This document shows, in pieces, positions 12,247 to 23,035 of a stretch of DNA of 64,000 nt. The notes under the pieces are model-generated. The model was not told the DNA's origin. It ran no database searches and was given only the letters and a program-made list of their open reading frames with translations. Location: the NCBI GenBank assembly GCA_025667525.1, contig CM046881.1, positions 493,851,627 to 493,915,626 on the forward strand, given 5' to 3'. The position numbers were made by a program, and so were the translations under genes. Numbering within the stretch: the first letter of the stretch is position 1; the number at the start of each line of letters is the position of its first letter. The DNA is from Glebionis coronaria. Taxonomy: Eukaryota > Streptophyta > Magnoliopsida > Asterales > Asteraceae.

Positions 12247-15114
12247 TTAGCATAGGAAGAAGCTTGAAACAAATCCACCGGGATCAAAGATATGGTTTGC
12301 ATCCATCAAATAGCACAGGCTTAAGGCGAACAAGGCAAGCCAAAGAAGAGTAGGCAAGGTTCCCTTAAGCAGTTGGTGAGCACGGTGGAAGCAAGTATGG
12401 GGAGGTGCAAGCATATCTTCATAAGTACCAAAGATTTTTCCTTTTATTTCATCAGATGGATACTGAGATGGCTTGAAGTTTCCAATACCGGGGTCGAACA
12501 CCTTTTCCTTTAGGGGAAAATAACACTCAGGCTCAACAGATCTTGAAGAAGATCTGATCATAAATCTAGCAATCTCATCCTCAGACGGAGGGTAGAGAGG
12601 AGTTAAGACATAAGTGCTGCTGATATCGGTGTCGGCCGGTTTCTTCTCCTTTGAAATGGGTTTCTTCATATCCAAAGTAGGATAAAGACCATAATCATCA
12701 AAGTCTAAAGGAGGAGAATCACTCTCATTTGGGAAGTATGTGTTGAGAAAAGTAGCAAAGTCTTCCTCAAATGAGTAGTAATCCAAAGTAGGATTAAGCA
12801 TGGTTGGCGGAGGATCTTCATCATGTGAAGAATCACTCGAGAGAGTATCAGCCTCATCAAAATCATCATAAGTGGGCATGTCTGGATACTCAGAAGTAAA
12901 ATCATCATAATCATCTCCATCGGAACTAGAATCGTCATCATAAGCATCAAAGATCGGTGGAGAAACATAAATTGGTGGAGGATCAGAATTGGATAGAGAA
13001 TCATCCATATCATCTTGGAACAGTGGATTATCATAGCAATAATCGAACAGAGGATTGTTGTAGACGACAAAATCATCAAGCACATTAATCATATTCGCTG
13101 TTTCTCTTCCATAGGATTTGTTTGTGATCTTCCCCATTTTGAACACTTGTTGTTCATTCCCGACCCTTAAAATTAGCTCACCTTTGGCAACATCGACTAG
13201 AGCTCTTCCGGTTCTCAAGAATGACCGACCAAGTATTAAAGGAATACGAGGGTCCATTTCATAATCAACAACAACAAATTCGACCGGAAAAGTGAAGGTG
13301 CCAACTTTAATGAACACATCTTCGGCAATACCAACAGGGTAAGCGAGAGTGCGATTTGCAAGCTCAAGAGTCATCTTCGTTGGTGTAAGGTCGGGTAATG
13401 ATAGTGTTGTCCAAACACTTAAAGGCATCAGATTTATACTGGCCCCAAGATCAGCTAGGGCAGTAAATTCTTCGGTTTTGTTAAAAATGCAAGGCAACAC
13501 AAAACGACCGGGATCTCTAAGTTTTTCTGGAAGTTCTTTAAGAATAACTGCAGAACAGTTTTCATTTAAGCGTGTGTTGGCGAGCTCAACCAGCTTTTCC
13601 TTCTTGTTAAGCAATTCCTTGAATGCTTTGACAAATTTCGGCATGTGGACAAGTGCTTCAACAAGGCTAATGTTGAAATTCATTTGAGAGATCATCTTCA
13701 AATAATTTGACACTTGAGTGTCATCTTTATTTAGCAAGTTAGGCTTGTCCAAGCGAGAAGGATATGGGATGTTGGGTTTATAGGTGGAAGGTGGGGTTGG
13801 TGAAGGGTTCTTCTTGGGTACATCAGTAAGAGGTGGAGATGGTAATGGAGAACTAATACTAGGCGTGGGAGTAGGAGGGATAAATGGTGGTGGAGGAGGT
13901 GTGGATGGAGTAACTAGGGAAGGGGTAGATGGTCCTACTAAGGTTGCTCCACTGCGTGTAGTAATAGCACTCACATTCGCTCTCGGGTTGGTGACGATGT
14001 TGGAAGGTAGAGAGCCCGAAGTAGAGGGTGGAGTGGTTGATAAGAAACTAGCCAGCATATTCTTCAAATCATTTGTTTGAGTGTTAAAAGAGGTTTGTAT
14101 ATCATGTCGAAGCTCAGATCTAATGTCATTACCTTGCTTAGTGATATCCCCTTTCAAATTGATAATTTGGCTTTGTAGATTCTTGATTTGCTCTCCTTGG
14201 GTTCTCATTAAGGCGTCAACATCCTGATTGATGGGTGGGGCTTGTTGAGCGGGTGGGTGATAAGGATTAGAAGCTCGAGGTGGGATTTGGTTGCTTCTAT
14301 TGTAATTGTTGTTGGGTTTGTGGTTTTGAGGAGAAAAACCGGGTGAAAGATAGTTGTTAGACCGGTAACTTAGCAAATTTCGATCCCCTTGAGGTCGGGC
14401 TTGGTAATTTTCCGGCGAATAGTTACCATAAGCTGCATACACGTTTTCCGGATTGCCTTGAGTAGAAGGACAATCAGTGTATGAGTGAGGACAGCCGCAT
14501 GTCTCACAAGAAATTGCTACAGCTTTAACTTGTTGTTGGTGGTTTGTAGCGATGAGCAAGATATTTTTGTTCATTTCAGCCATCATGCGGGTGAATTCGG
14601 TCATATCGGGGTTTGCTGAAGTAGAAGAAACATTGACTCTCGGGTTGTTCCTTGAAGAAGCGGAGGAATCCCAATTTTTGTGATGAGTAGTCATGTTCTC
14701 AATAAGCTCTCTACACTCCTCGGGTCTTCTTTTCATAAATGTGCCACCGGCGGCTGCATTAATCGTATCACGATTACGAAAAGTCAAACCGTTGTAGAAA
14801 GTATCAATTAAGGTAACGGGGAGCATGTTGTGGTTTGGACATCGATCGATCAAAACATTATATCTTTCCCAAGCATCAAAGAGAGATTCATCGGGTTCTT
14901 GCATGAAACCGCTGATTTGATTTCGAAGGCTCGTGACCATGGATGGTGGAAAGTAGCGCGATAAAAATCGTTGAGTCATGTCATCCCAAGTATGAATGGA
15001 ATTCTTCGAGAGACGATCAAACCATTTTTCAGCGTGGTGTGATAAAGTATGTGGAAAGAGTTGAAGGCGAAGGACATCCATAGTAACACCGGGCAACTTC
15101 ATGCTTTGAGTAAT
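12247..15114 (-). pseudogene. Element B gag-protease, main part (interrupted by A)
   Basis: Continues the frame that starts at 32202; together 1059 codons, open except for the insertion of element A. In order: retrotransposon gag capsid-like domain (WFDRLSKNSIHTWDDM, NHNMLPVTLIDTFYNGL); NAAAGGTFMKRRPEEC; a CX2CX3HX4C zinc knuckle (CETCGCPHSYTDC, near 14475-14515); a coiled coil; a Pro/Ser/Thr-rich linker; an aspartic protease with the active site as DLGAS (about 13430-13450) and PLILGRSF; then about 270 residues rich in Asp, Ser and Pro containing KEKVFDPGIG. The frame ends TAA at 12247-12249 with no polymerase after it. The VFDPGI motif recurs as VFNPGI in element D. Gag would form the particle and the protease would cut it; polymerase would have to come from another element. 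Confidence 0.9.
15110..15114. repeat. Target-site duplication of element A, left copy (GTAAT)
   Basis: Identical to 31886-31890 immediately after the right LTR. Joining the flanks with one copy keeps element B's gag frame open. Confidence 0.93.
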
Positions 15115-18100
15115 TGATGAGACTGCTTTTATACATAGTCTCATCTTCCAAATAGGGCTTAAAATGCATTAAATATCATCAAAATACCCAAATATATGCT
15201 TGTGTTTGTTGCTTGTGTATTTTAGGTACGGATATTGAGAAAATGACAAAAGATCACAAGAATCATGCAAAAACGAACACGGGAAACGAAGCCGCACAAT
15301 GAACCAAGCCCTAATGAAGACTTTCCCAAGATCAACCCTTGAAGATTTGAAGAATTATGAAGAAGGGTCCTCCAATTATGAAGAATTGACACTTTATACC
15401 CTTGTATCCTCATAATTACAATTTTGGTCCCTAAAGTTTGTCAAAATTACAAAAAGGACCCTTAACTTTGAAGAATTGGCAAGTTTAGCCTCTCAACAAA
15501 GCTAAATTGTCAACCAATATTATCCACAAAATCAAATACATCATGAAGTCCTTCAAAGTACAAGAAATGACAAGTTTGGTCCTTTGAAAAATCCAAAATT
15601 ACACAAAGGACCCTCAACTTTCAACATTTGGCAAAAATGGTCCCTCAATTATCAAGACTTGGCAATTTCAGTCCTCCAAAATGTCAATTAAACAAGTCTA
15701 GACCATTATCATTGAAGAAAATACCAAATCAGTCCTTTAAGAATGCAAAAATGGCAAGAAATACCCCTGAAATCATTTTACAAAACTTTTTGGGGCAAAA
15801 GTGTGAAGTTTGAAACTTCAATAACAAAGGAAACGAGTTTTGGGGTATTTATTTACAAAGTGGCAAGAAGAAGAAAGAAAGGGGGTAATATTGGGCCAGA
15901 CAAAGAAGTTACCTAGACCAGTGACAAGCTGCCACGTGCCCCACTCACTTAAACCCACCAATCCCATTCCACCAATCCTCCACATCAGCATCCACTCACA
16001 ACCGGATTAACAACTTAATTTATTAAGTTAAATTTGGGCGCCTAACACATTTTTAAACACTAATCTGGATCAAATACACCCACTATTCACACATGAACAC
16101 AAATTGGGTATTTGTGTTTAAGCCAAAATTAAACCACCAAAGCATCCAGATTAGTGATTAAGCTTGTCATGAACACATCTCCACTTCAAAAACCCTTGCC
16201 ACGTCACTCATGTGCTCACATGATAAACCCTTGCTACACACTTTTGGGGATACTGCCAAAACCAGCCAGAGAATCAACCATCCAGATACAAGCTTACATT
16301 TTAAGCTTTGTTTGAGCCCTTGGATCAAATTACAACAGCTATCTACTTCACAAGGCTCCAAATTCAGTCACATGATTCAAGAAGATGCCAAAACCTCAAG
16401 GGCATTTTTGGAAGATCAAGTAGCTAGGGTTACACGTTTTTCAGCTTTCATAGTTCACTTGTAAGGCTATATAAAGCCACTTAGGCCTTCACATTCCAGC
16501 TTGCTCTTGATTTTTCCTTGGTTCAAGTTTCTGTAAATCCTATTTCTAAGTTAATGAAATTGAGTTTGAAATCTTGAAGAAAAGTCATTGGCCAATCTTG
16601 TTTACTACTTTCATTTGTTATATGCTTTGTAGTTCTTAAAGTTCAAAACCTGTTTTTCAAAGAGGAGTGTGCAAAAGTTTGCATATTTCCTCATTTTCTT
16701 GATATTTTGCTAAGTCTTGTTCCAATCTTGGAATTCTTGGGCTATAGGGCTGATCATAGCATCCTAACTGAGTTGGTTAAGGTGTGGTGAGGCTTATAAC
16801 TTGGGGATAATCAAGTGTGGGGTAACAAGTTTGCATTAATCAAGTTTTCCCAAGTTTCTGATTTTTATGATATTGTGCTTAACCCTTATTCAATCTTAGC
16901 AGGCTTTTTGTGGAAGCTTGTGCTTGTTCTTGCTAGCACATAAGCTCAAAATTCGTGGGTGTGGATGTACATCCATGAGGTTTGCATACTTAATCTCCAA
17001 ATCTGCTTAAATTTTGATTTTTGGTGATATTTGTATGAAACTGTTGTTCTTGTGAATTTTGTGGCTTGTTCTTGCTTGAATCTGTTTATTATACTTGTTT
17101 GAGTGTTAATTGATGCTTGGTTGGCCTGAAATCTCATTGTGCTTTTGAAAATTTTGATTTGAAAAAGTTAAAGGGGTGTTTGGGTCTACTGGTTTATGCT
17201 TGTAATTTGTTTTTGTGTTAAGGGAAGTTGTTGTTTATGCTTTGTATCTGCTATACCTTTGTTTGAGAGTGTTTTGCTGCAAGTTTTTTGGTTTGAACAC
17301 TTGAATCAATCAATCTGCTATATAGACCTTGTTTCTGCTTGTTTTGACCTAGGATTTTGGGAACACTTAGTGTGTATGCATGCTTAGGGATAAAAGTGGT
17401 TTAAACAAAGTTAATATAACCTGTTTGAAAGATTTGAGGTGTTGAAATTGGCTTGTGTGTCAAATACATCAGCAAAAGTAGAAAACTGCATGTGTTAGTG
17501 TTCATCAGTAACTTTCATTGCTTGAATCTTGCTTAATTCTTTGAACCAGTGCATGAAACCTGTTTAGACTTGCTTATTGGAGTTTATTATAGCTTGTGTG
17601 TGCATTTGGTTGAATTTGGCTGGCTGATTTGTGCTAAAACTGCTCTTGAATGCTAAACTGCTTATTGTTCATGTCTGTATCATGTCTGATGATTGATTGA
17701 TTAAACTGTATCAATTGGGTGTTAGTGATTGTGTTATTTTGAATGTGATTGACTCCTTTTGATCCAAAGATCAATTGGGTGCCTTTGTGAAATCTGAATC
17801 TCCAAAAAAGTCACTAAAGACAAAAAGTCAAAATAGTCAAGCAGTGGAAAAAGTTTCCACTGCTCAACATCCAAAACTAGCCCCAGCTAGTGCAATTTTG
17901 TCATCAGCTTATCAATAAGCTATTCTAGCTTATTCTGACTTGCAACAACTTATTTTTTGTGATAGATCTTCATTATTTGACCCATTTAAGTGAACTGGAG
18001 CTTATAAGACTTTGACTTTGACTTTTTACTAGAAAACCAACTTGTTTGACTTTTAACATAAGTGCTTATTTGATTTTCCAGCTTATTGAGTGTGCTTATT

Positions 18101-19354
18101 TGAAAGGTCTTTGGTTTTTAAGCTTAGTTTTGTCAAAAGAAACATTTTGCAACTTGAATCAGCTTCTGAGGTGGTCTAGATCATAAAAACGACTATTTTG
18201 TCGTTTTGTGAATAAGTTTGTGACTTGTTTCTGGCTTATTAAGTGGGCTTATTTGAAAATTCTTTTTGTAGAAGTCTTTGTTAGGTCAAAAGAAGCTTGT
18301 GTGTAAAATTTTAGCTTATGGCAACAGCTTATGGCTTAATGGGCCAAAAAGCCCATTAAGAATAAGCTGCTTATTATAAGTTAGCTTATTTCACATTTTC
18401 AGCTTTTGGGCCTTTGGAAAAAGTTGTTTAAAATCAAATTTTGAGTCAACCTGTGCTTTTTGGGCTTAATTTGAACACTTTTTCTTATTGGGCCTTAATT
18501 AAGCCCAATAAGGGACTGTTTTGGGTTTGGCCCATTTTCTAGGCCCAATAGGGGTATTTAGGTAATTTCACTTTCATTTCTGAGTTATTTAGGTTAAATT
18601 AAGCTAGTTTGCAAGTTTTTAGAAGTTTTTATAATTTTTGGATTTTTAATATTATTTTAATATTATTTTAATATTAAAAATTAAAAGTCTGATTTTCTAG
18701 GTTTTTATATTTTTCCTAGGTTCTAAATACTTAATTAGGATTTTTGCAACTTTCCAATTATTTTCTAGGTCTTTTAATTATTTTCTATAATTAATTTAAG
18801 ATTTAATTGATTTTAGGAGTTTTTAATTGTTTAAAAATAGTTTTAATTAGTTTCAAAATTTTGAAAAATATTTTTTAGCTTAATTAGAGTACTTTTGAGG
18901 TTTACAAACTTGAAAATATTGTTTAGGGCTTTTTAATAATTAATTTTGATTTTTAGGGCTTTAATTAGCATTAAAAAGTCATTATATAATTAATTAAAAG
19001 GTTTTTGCAAGTTTTGATTTTTTGTAAACTCTTAGAATATTATTAGGGATTTTTGGTAATTTTTAGAAATTTTTAAGTTAAAATTTTAATTTTGGTGGTT
19101 TTTACGACTTTACGTGTACGCCTTTTTAGACTTAGTTTAATCCGTCTTCATAACCGTCATTCTCTTCTAATCCCCTTTCTATTCTTCTTATTCAAATATA
19201 ATCACAAATTAATCCATATCATTACACACATAACACACTAGCCTCCTTGAGAACGAACTTAATTGGTCATTAGTGCTTGGTTTTCCTAAACCGACACTTA
19301 ATACTTGCCACTTTTGTCATCCTTTTCCTAAAGGTGTACAAAAACTCAACATCA
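15115..19354 (+). repeat. Element A 5' LTR (4240 bp)
   Basis: TGATGAGACTGC start, ...CAACATCA end. TATA box TATATAAA at 16468-16475. It opens with an 8-bp hairpin (GATGAGAC at 15116-15123, GTCTCATC at 15138-15145). Small open frames inside recur in both LTRs and show no recognisable protein. Confidence 0.95.
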
Positions 19355-19358
19355 TTTT

Positions 19359-19376
19359 TGGCGCCGCTGCCGGGGA
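19359..19376 (+). promoter_or_regulatory. Primer-binding site of element A (tRNA-Asp)
   Basis: TGGCGCCGCTGCCGGGGA, four bases after the LTR end. It is complementary to the 3' end of plant tRNA-Asp (…CCCCGGCAACGGCGCCA) with one C where T is usual. The same variant occurs in B and D. Confidence 0.9.
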
Positions 19377-20101
19377 GGCGTGTTGTGTTTTGATTTGGCA
19401 TTGTTGTTTTTATACTAACCATAATTAGTATTTGTATTAGTAGCACTCTACTAATACGTATTATCGTTTTTTGGTTTTTGTGTGAATATTATTACTATAT
19501 TGTATACGTAGAACAATAAATACACAAGTACTCCAAATACGTGAGAAATCACAACCTTGACTTTGGAGGTTATTACCCGATCATTGTATTCGAATCTCAA
19601 ACCAAAGAAAAAGGCAAAAATAGATAAATACTTTCGTGAAGCTTAATCTTGAAAATACAAACTATAAGGTGGGTATAAGGCGGATATTATAAAATATATC
19701 CTAAGGAAAAAGGCTCTTAAGTGCTTCGCGCCGCCTCGTTTCCCCGCTTGCTTGTGAGTATTTGATTGTGAGAGTGAATCGAGGGTTTTGCCGCCCAAAG
19801 TATTACTAAGTATCATATATATTTTCTTGGTTTCTATTGATTAAACCCTCTTGAACGATTTGGTGTTCCACCATCGTTCTAAAGTCATCGAAGGCGTTCA
19901 CTCCACGTGATCGTTTTCATTCCTTGAGGCTTCGTTAATCAAGAGATTTGATTAAGGAGGAGATTTGTAGATTTTTGTCTACTTAATACATTTCACCAAA
20001 CTCCAAAAAGGTTAATACAATCAAAAACCACAAAAAATTGAAAAAATACAAAACACCAAAAAGAATCTTCTTTGCTCATCCCCTCGTTGTACGTGACGTT
20101 T
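19377..20101 (+). other. 5' leader of element A
   Basis: Untranslated leader of about 725 bp between PBS and gag. No ORF. The block at 19657-19756 is strongly conserved with the leader of element D (57041-57142). Confidence 0.75.
19657..19756 (+). promoter_or_regulatory. Conserved leader block, possible packaging/dimerisation signal
   Basis: Shared with D in the same position: ACAAACTATAAGGTGGGTAT, then AAGGAAAAAGG, TTAAGTGCTT, CTCGTTTCCCCGCTTGCTTG. Conservation in a leader whose flanks have diverged suggests an RNA function; retroelement packaging and dimerisation signals lie here. This is an inference with no structural test. Confidence 0.5.
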
Positions 20102-23035
20102 ATGCTAACTCGAAATCAAGCAAGACGTGCACGTAAACGAAAGAACAAAACTCCCACTCCCAACAATTCTAGTGAGGAGTCTCCTATTGACGAACCCATT
20201 GTAAGAGAAGCACCAACCATGGCGAATCGAACTATGATGGAGTTACTTCAAGCACCCACCGAGGGTTATGGAGAGGCTATTGTGATTCCCGCTATCCTTG
20301 CGGAGAATTTTGAGGTTAAGACGGGTTTGTTGTCCATGATCCAAAACAACAAATTCCGTGGTGATGAGAAGGACAATCCTCACAACCATATCCGCCAATT
20401 CAATCGTCTTACCGCTACTTGCAAGTTTAAGGATGTCTCTAACGACTCGATTAAGATGATGCTTTTTCCGTATTCCTTAGCGGGGCCCGCAAAAATTTGG
20501 TTAGAGAAAGAGCCACCCAATTCTATATTGACGTGGAAGGATCTCGTGTATAAGTTTGTGAACCAATTTTTTCCGCCCTCTAAGACTACGCACTTGAAAA
20601 ACGAGATTTCAAAGTTTTCACAAGAATTTAATGAAAGTTTTTCAACGGCTTGGAATAGGTTTAAGGAAATGTTACATGAATGTCCTCATCACGGTTTTTC
20701 CGATTTGCATCAAATTGACACGTTTTACAATGGACTTAATGATCATGAAAGGGATTATTTGAATGCCGCCGCGGGTGGTAATTTTTTGTGTAAAACGGTT
20801 GAGGAAGCTTTGGTGATAATTGAAAATAGATCTAAGGTGTATAGTCCTCGTAGCACGTCTAGTGTTCGTAAGGCTTCGTCTTCGGCTTCACCTTCTTTGT
20901 CTAATACCATCGATGCTTGCCAAATTGAGACGAATTTGGAAAACAAGATTTTTGATAAGTTGAAAGGACTTTTGATTGAGTTTAAAGTTGGTGAACCAAG
21001 TGCTCCCGCTACGGCTAAAGCGGTTGAGGTTTCTTGCATGTATTGTGGTGGAGGTCATGATTTCTCCGAGTGCATTACCAACGGTGGTAACACTTCGAGT
21101 GCCTTCGCGGCCACGGGAAATTACAACCAAAACGGTCAAGTTTCCCGCTCTAATCAAATGACTCCACCGGGTTTTGGAACAAATCAAAATGCTAACAACT
21201 ATCGCAACAATCAAGTTGGTTTTAAGAACAATTACAACAAGGGAAACTATGGGAATCAAGGGGCTAATAATCAAGTTTCAAACAAAAATGATTTTCAAAA
21301 TAACAACAAAAGTTTGCAAACATTGAAAGATCTTCCAAGTGAGTTTGTTGAATATGCTAGTGGGAATGATGCTAGGTTTGACAATATTCAAAGAGAAATC
21401 ATTAGCCTAAGATCCGAGTTTAAAAACGACTTGAAGAAAGAGTTGAAAAATGAGTTAGCTAATGAACTTAAAATCCACACCAACAAGATGGAAGGAAATG
21501 TCACTAGGTTGCAACAAAACCAACAAAAAATGGAACAAGGGCAACATGAGATTAAACAAGAGATGCTTAAGGCCGAGAAAAGGCAAACCGAAGCCGTATT
21601 GAGGCAATCTAATTTTGAAGATAAAATCTCGTCTATGTTTGAGGCAATAATGTGTAAACCGTCGTCAAGTGGTCTTCCTAGTAACACCATATCCAACCCT
21701 AAGGGTGAGATGAAAGTGATTACCACACGTAGTGGTAAGACACCTAAGGAGCCGATTCCTCAACCAATTGCTCCTACGGAGGAAGCAATTGAGGAAGAAC
21801 CCGAGGTGGTGGTCCAAAAGGAGCATGTCCCAATCCCACGAAGTACCGCTCATACCACACCTACGGTTGACCCATTACCAGCATTGGAACCCGAGATTCC
21901 AAAGGCTATGCCTACTATGCCTCAACCCATACCACCTTTGCCCTATCCATCGAGACTTAGGAAGGAGAAACGTCAAGAGCGCGACAATTACCAATTTGAG
22001 CTTTTTATGAAAATGTTTCATGATTTGCACCTTAATGTGAGTTTCGCCGATGCTTTGGTCATGATGCCTCGATTTGCCGCTAACTTTAAGAGTATGTTGA
22101 ACAACAAGGAGAAATTGCACCAATTGTCTAGTTGTTCGTCAGTTTATCTTAATCGCATACCTCAAAAAGTCGGTGATCCCGGTAAATTTTTGATCCCTTG
22201 TGCAATCCAAGACATGGAAGAATGCTTCGCCTTGGCCGATCTTGGTGCTAGCATTAACTTGATGCCACTTGCAATCTTCAAGTCGCTCAATCTTCCTAAT
22301 CTTACTCCTTCACTAATGTCTATCGAGTTGGCCGACCATTCCACAATTCCCGCATGTGGTTTGGCGGAAGACGTTTTTGTGAAAGTGGGGAAGTTCTACT
22401 ATCCCGTAGACTTCATTGTTGTTGATATCCCCACGGATCCTCAAGTTCCTCTCATTTTAGGTCGTTCGTTTTTAGATACGTCTATGGCTTTGATCGATGT
22501 GCATGCTAGAAAGATCACCTTACGTTTCAACGACGAGGAACTTGTTATAAACGCAACTCAAAACTCTCAAATTTCTCATGTTTATTCTGTTGCAACCATA
22601 AACCTCGTTGATATGATTGACGTGGTTTGCGAGGAATTTTCACAAGAAGTTCTAGGTTTTGGTGATGAAGAAACTAGTGGCAATCCCACTATGTTGGATC
22701 CAATTCTTGATAATTCGACACCAACCTTCACTCCATTTGAAGGTGGTGGTTTTACGTTGGAAGAATGCAATGTTCCACGTACTTGTGACGAAGACCTCGA
22801 CAACGATGAGGACTTCTCGATTATCAAGGATTTTCTCAACGATTTCCCATTTCCTCCACCCGAGGAGGTTATGAGTATCGAGCCCAAATCTTCACTTGAG
22901 GAACCACCTATCCTCGAGTTGAAAGATTTACCTCCTCACCTCGAATATGTCTATTTGGAGGAGGACGACAAGTTGCTGGTTATTATTGCGAAGGATCTTT
23001 CGAATGATGAAAAACCGCACTTGTCGATGTTCTAA
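20102..23035 (+). CDS. Element A gag-protease polyprotein
   Basis: 977 codons from the ATG at 20102, the first ATG in frame after the leader. Gag capsid-like domain at about residues 110-240 (AKIWLEKEPPNSILTW, HQIDTFYNGL), CX2CX3HX4C zinc knuckle at about 312-324 (CMYCGGGHDFSEC), Asn-rich linker, Lys/Glu-rich coiled coil at about 430-510, then a retropepsin-like aspartic protease at about 700-800 with DLGAS in place of the usual D-T/S-G and PLILGRSF. The tail is acidic. It builds the cytoplasmic virus-like particle and matures it. The frame stops at 23033-23035 because of a one-base shift at an A5 tract (23010-23014); pol follows in the next frame without a start of its own, so gag and pol were probably one ORF. 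Very probably not productive as a full polyprotein. Confidence 0.92.
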   Translation: MLTRNQARRARKRKNKTPTPNNSSEESPIDEPIVREAPTMANRTMMELLQAPTEGYGEAIVIPAILAENFEVKTGLLSMIQNNKFRGDEKDNPHNHIRQFNRLTATCKFKDVSNDSIKMMLFPYSLAGPAKIWLEKEPPNSILTWKDLVYKFVNQFFPPSKTTHLKNEISKFSQEFNESFSTAWNRFKEMLHECPHHGFSDLHQIDTFYNGLNDHERDYLNAAAGGNFLCKTVEEALVIIENRSKVYSPRSTSSVRKASSSASPSLSNTIDACQIETNLENKIFDKLKGLLIEFKVGEPSAPATAKAVEVSCMYCGGGHDFSECITNGGNTSSAFAATGNYNQNGQVSRSNQMTPPGFGTNQNANNYRNNQVGFKNNYNKGNYGNQGANNQVSNKNDFQNNNKSLQTLKDLPSEFVEYASGNDARFDNIQREIISLRSEFKNDLKKELKNELANELKIHTNKMEGNVTRLQQNQQKMEQGQHEIKQEMLKAEKRQTEAVLRQSNFEDKISSMFEAIMCKPSSSGLPSNTISNPKGEMKVITTRSGKTPKEPIPQPIAPTEEAIEEEPEVVVQKEHVPIPRSTAHTTPTVDPLPALEPEIPKAMPTMPQPIPPLPYPSRLRKEKRQERDNYQFELFMKMFHDLHLNVSFADALVMMPRFAANFKSMLNNKEKLHQLSSCSSVYLNRIPQKVGDPGKFLIPCAIQDMEECFALADLGASINLMPLAIFKSLNLPNLTPSLMSIELADHSTIPACGLAEDVFVKVGKFYYPVDFIVVDIPTDPQVPLILGRSFLDTSMALIDVHARKITLRFNDEELVINATQNSQISHVYSVATINLVDMIDVVCEEFSQEVLGFGDEETSGNPTMLDPILDNSTPTFTPFEGGGFTLEECNVPRTCDEDLDNDEDFSIIKDFLNDFPFPPPEEVMSIEPKSSLEEPPILELKDLPPHLEYVYLEEDDKLLVIIAKDLSNDEKPHLSMF

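Noticed and set aside
15222..15413. Small frames repeated in the LTRs of A and C (also 1948-2139 and 27753-27944)
   Set aside because: Conserved only because the LTRs are; no recognisable protein, and they begin near the LTR start upstream of the TATA box.
20755..22887. Several 60-128-codon minus-strand frames in element A
   Set aside because: Shadows of the gag-protease ORF; no domain and no start context.
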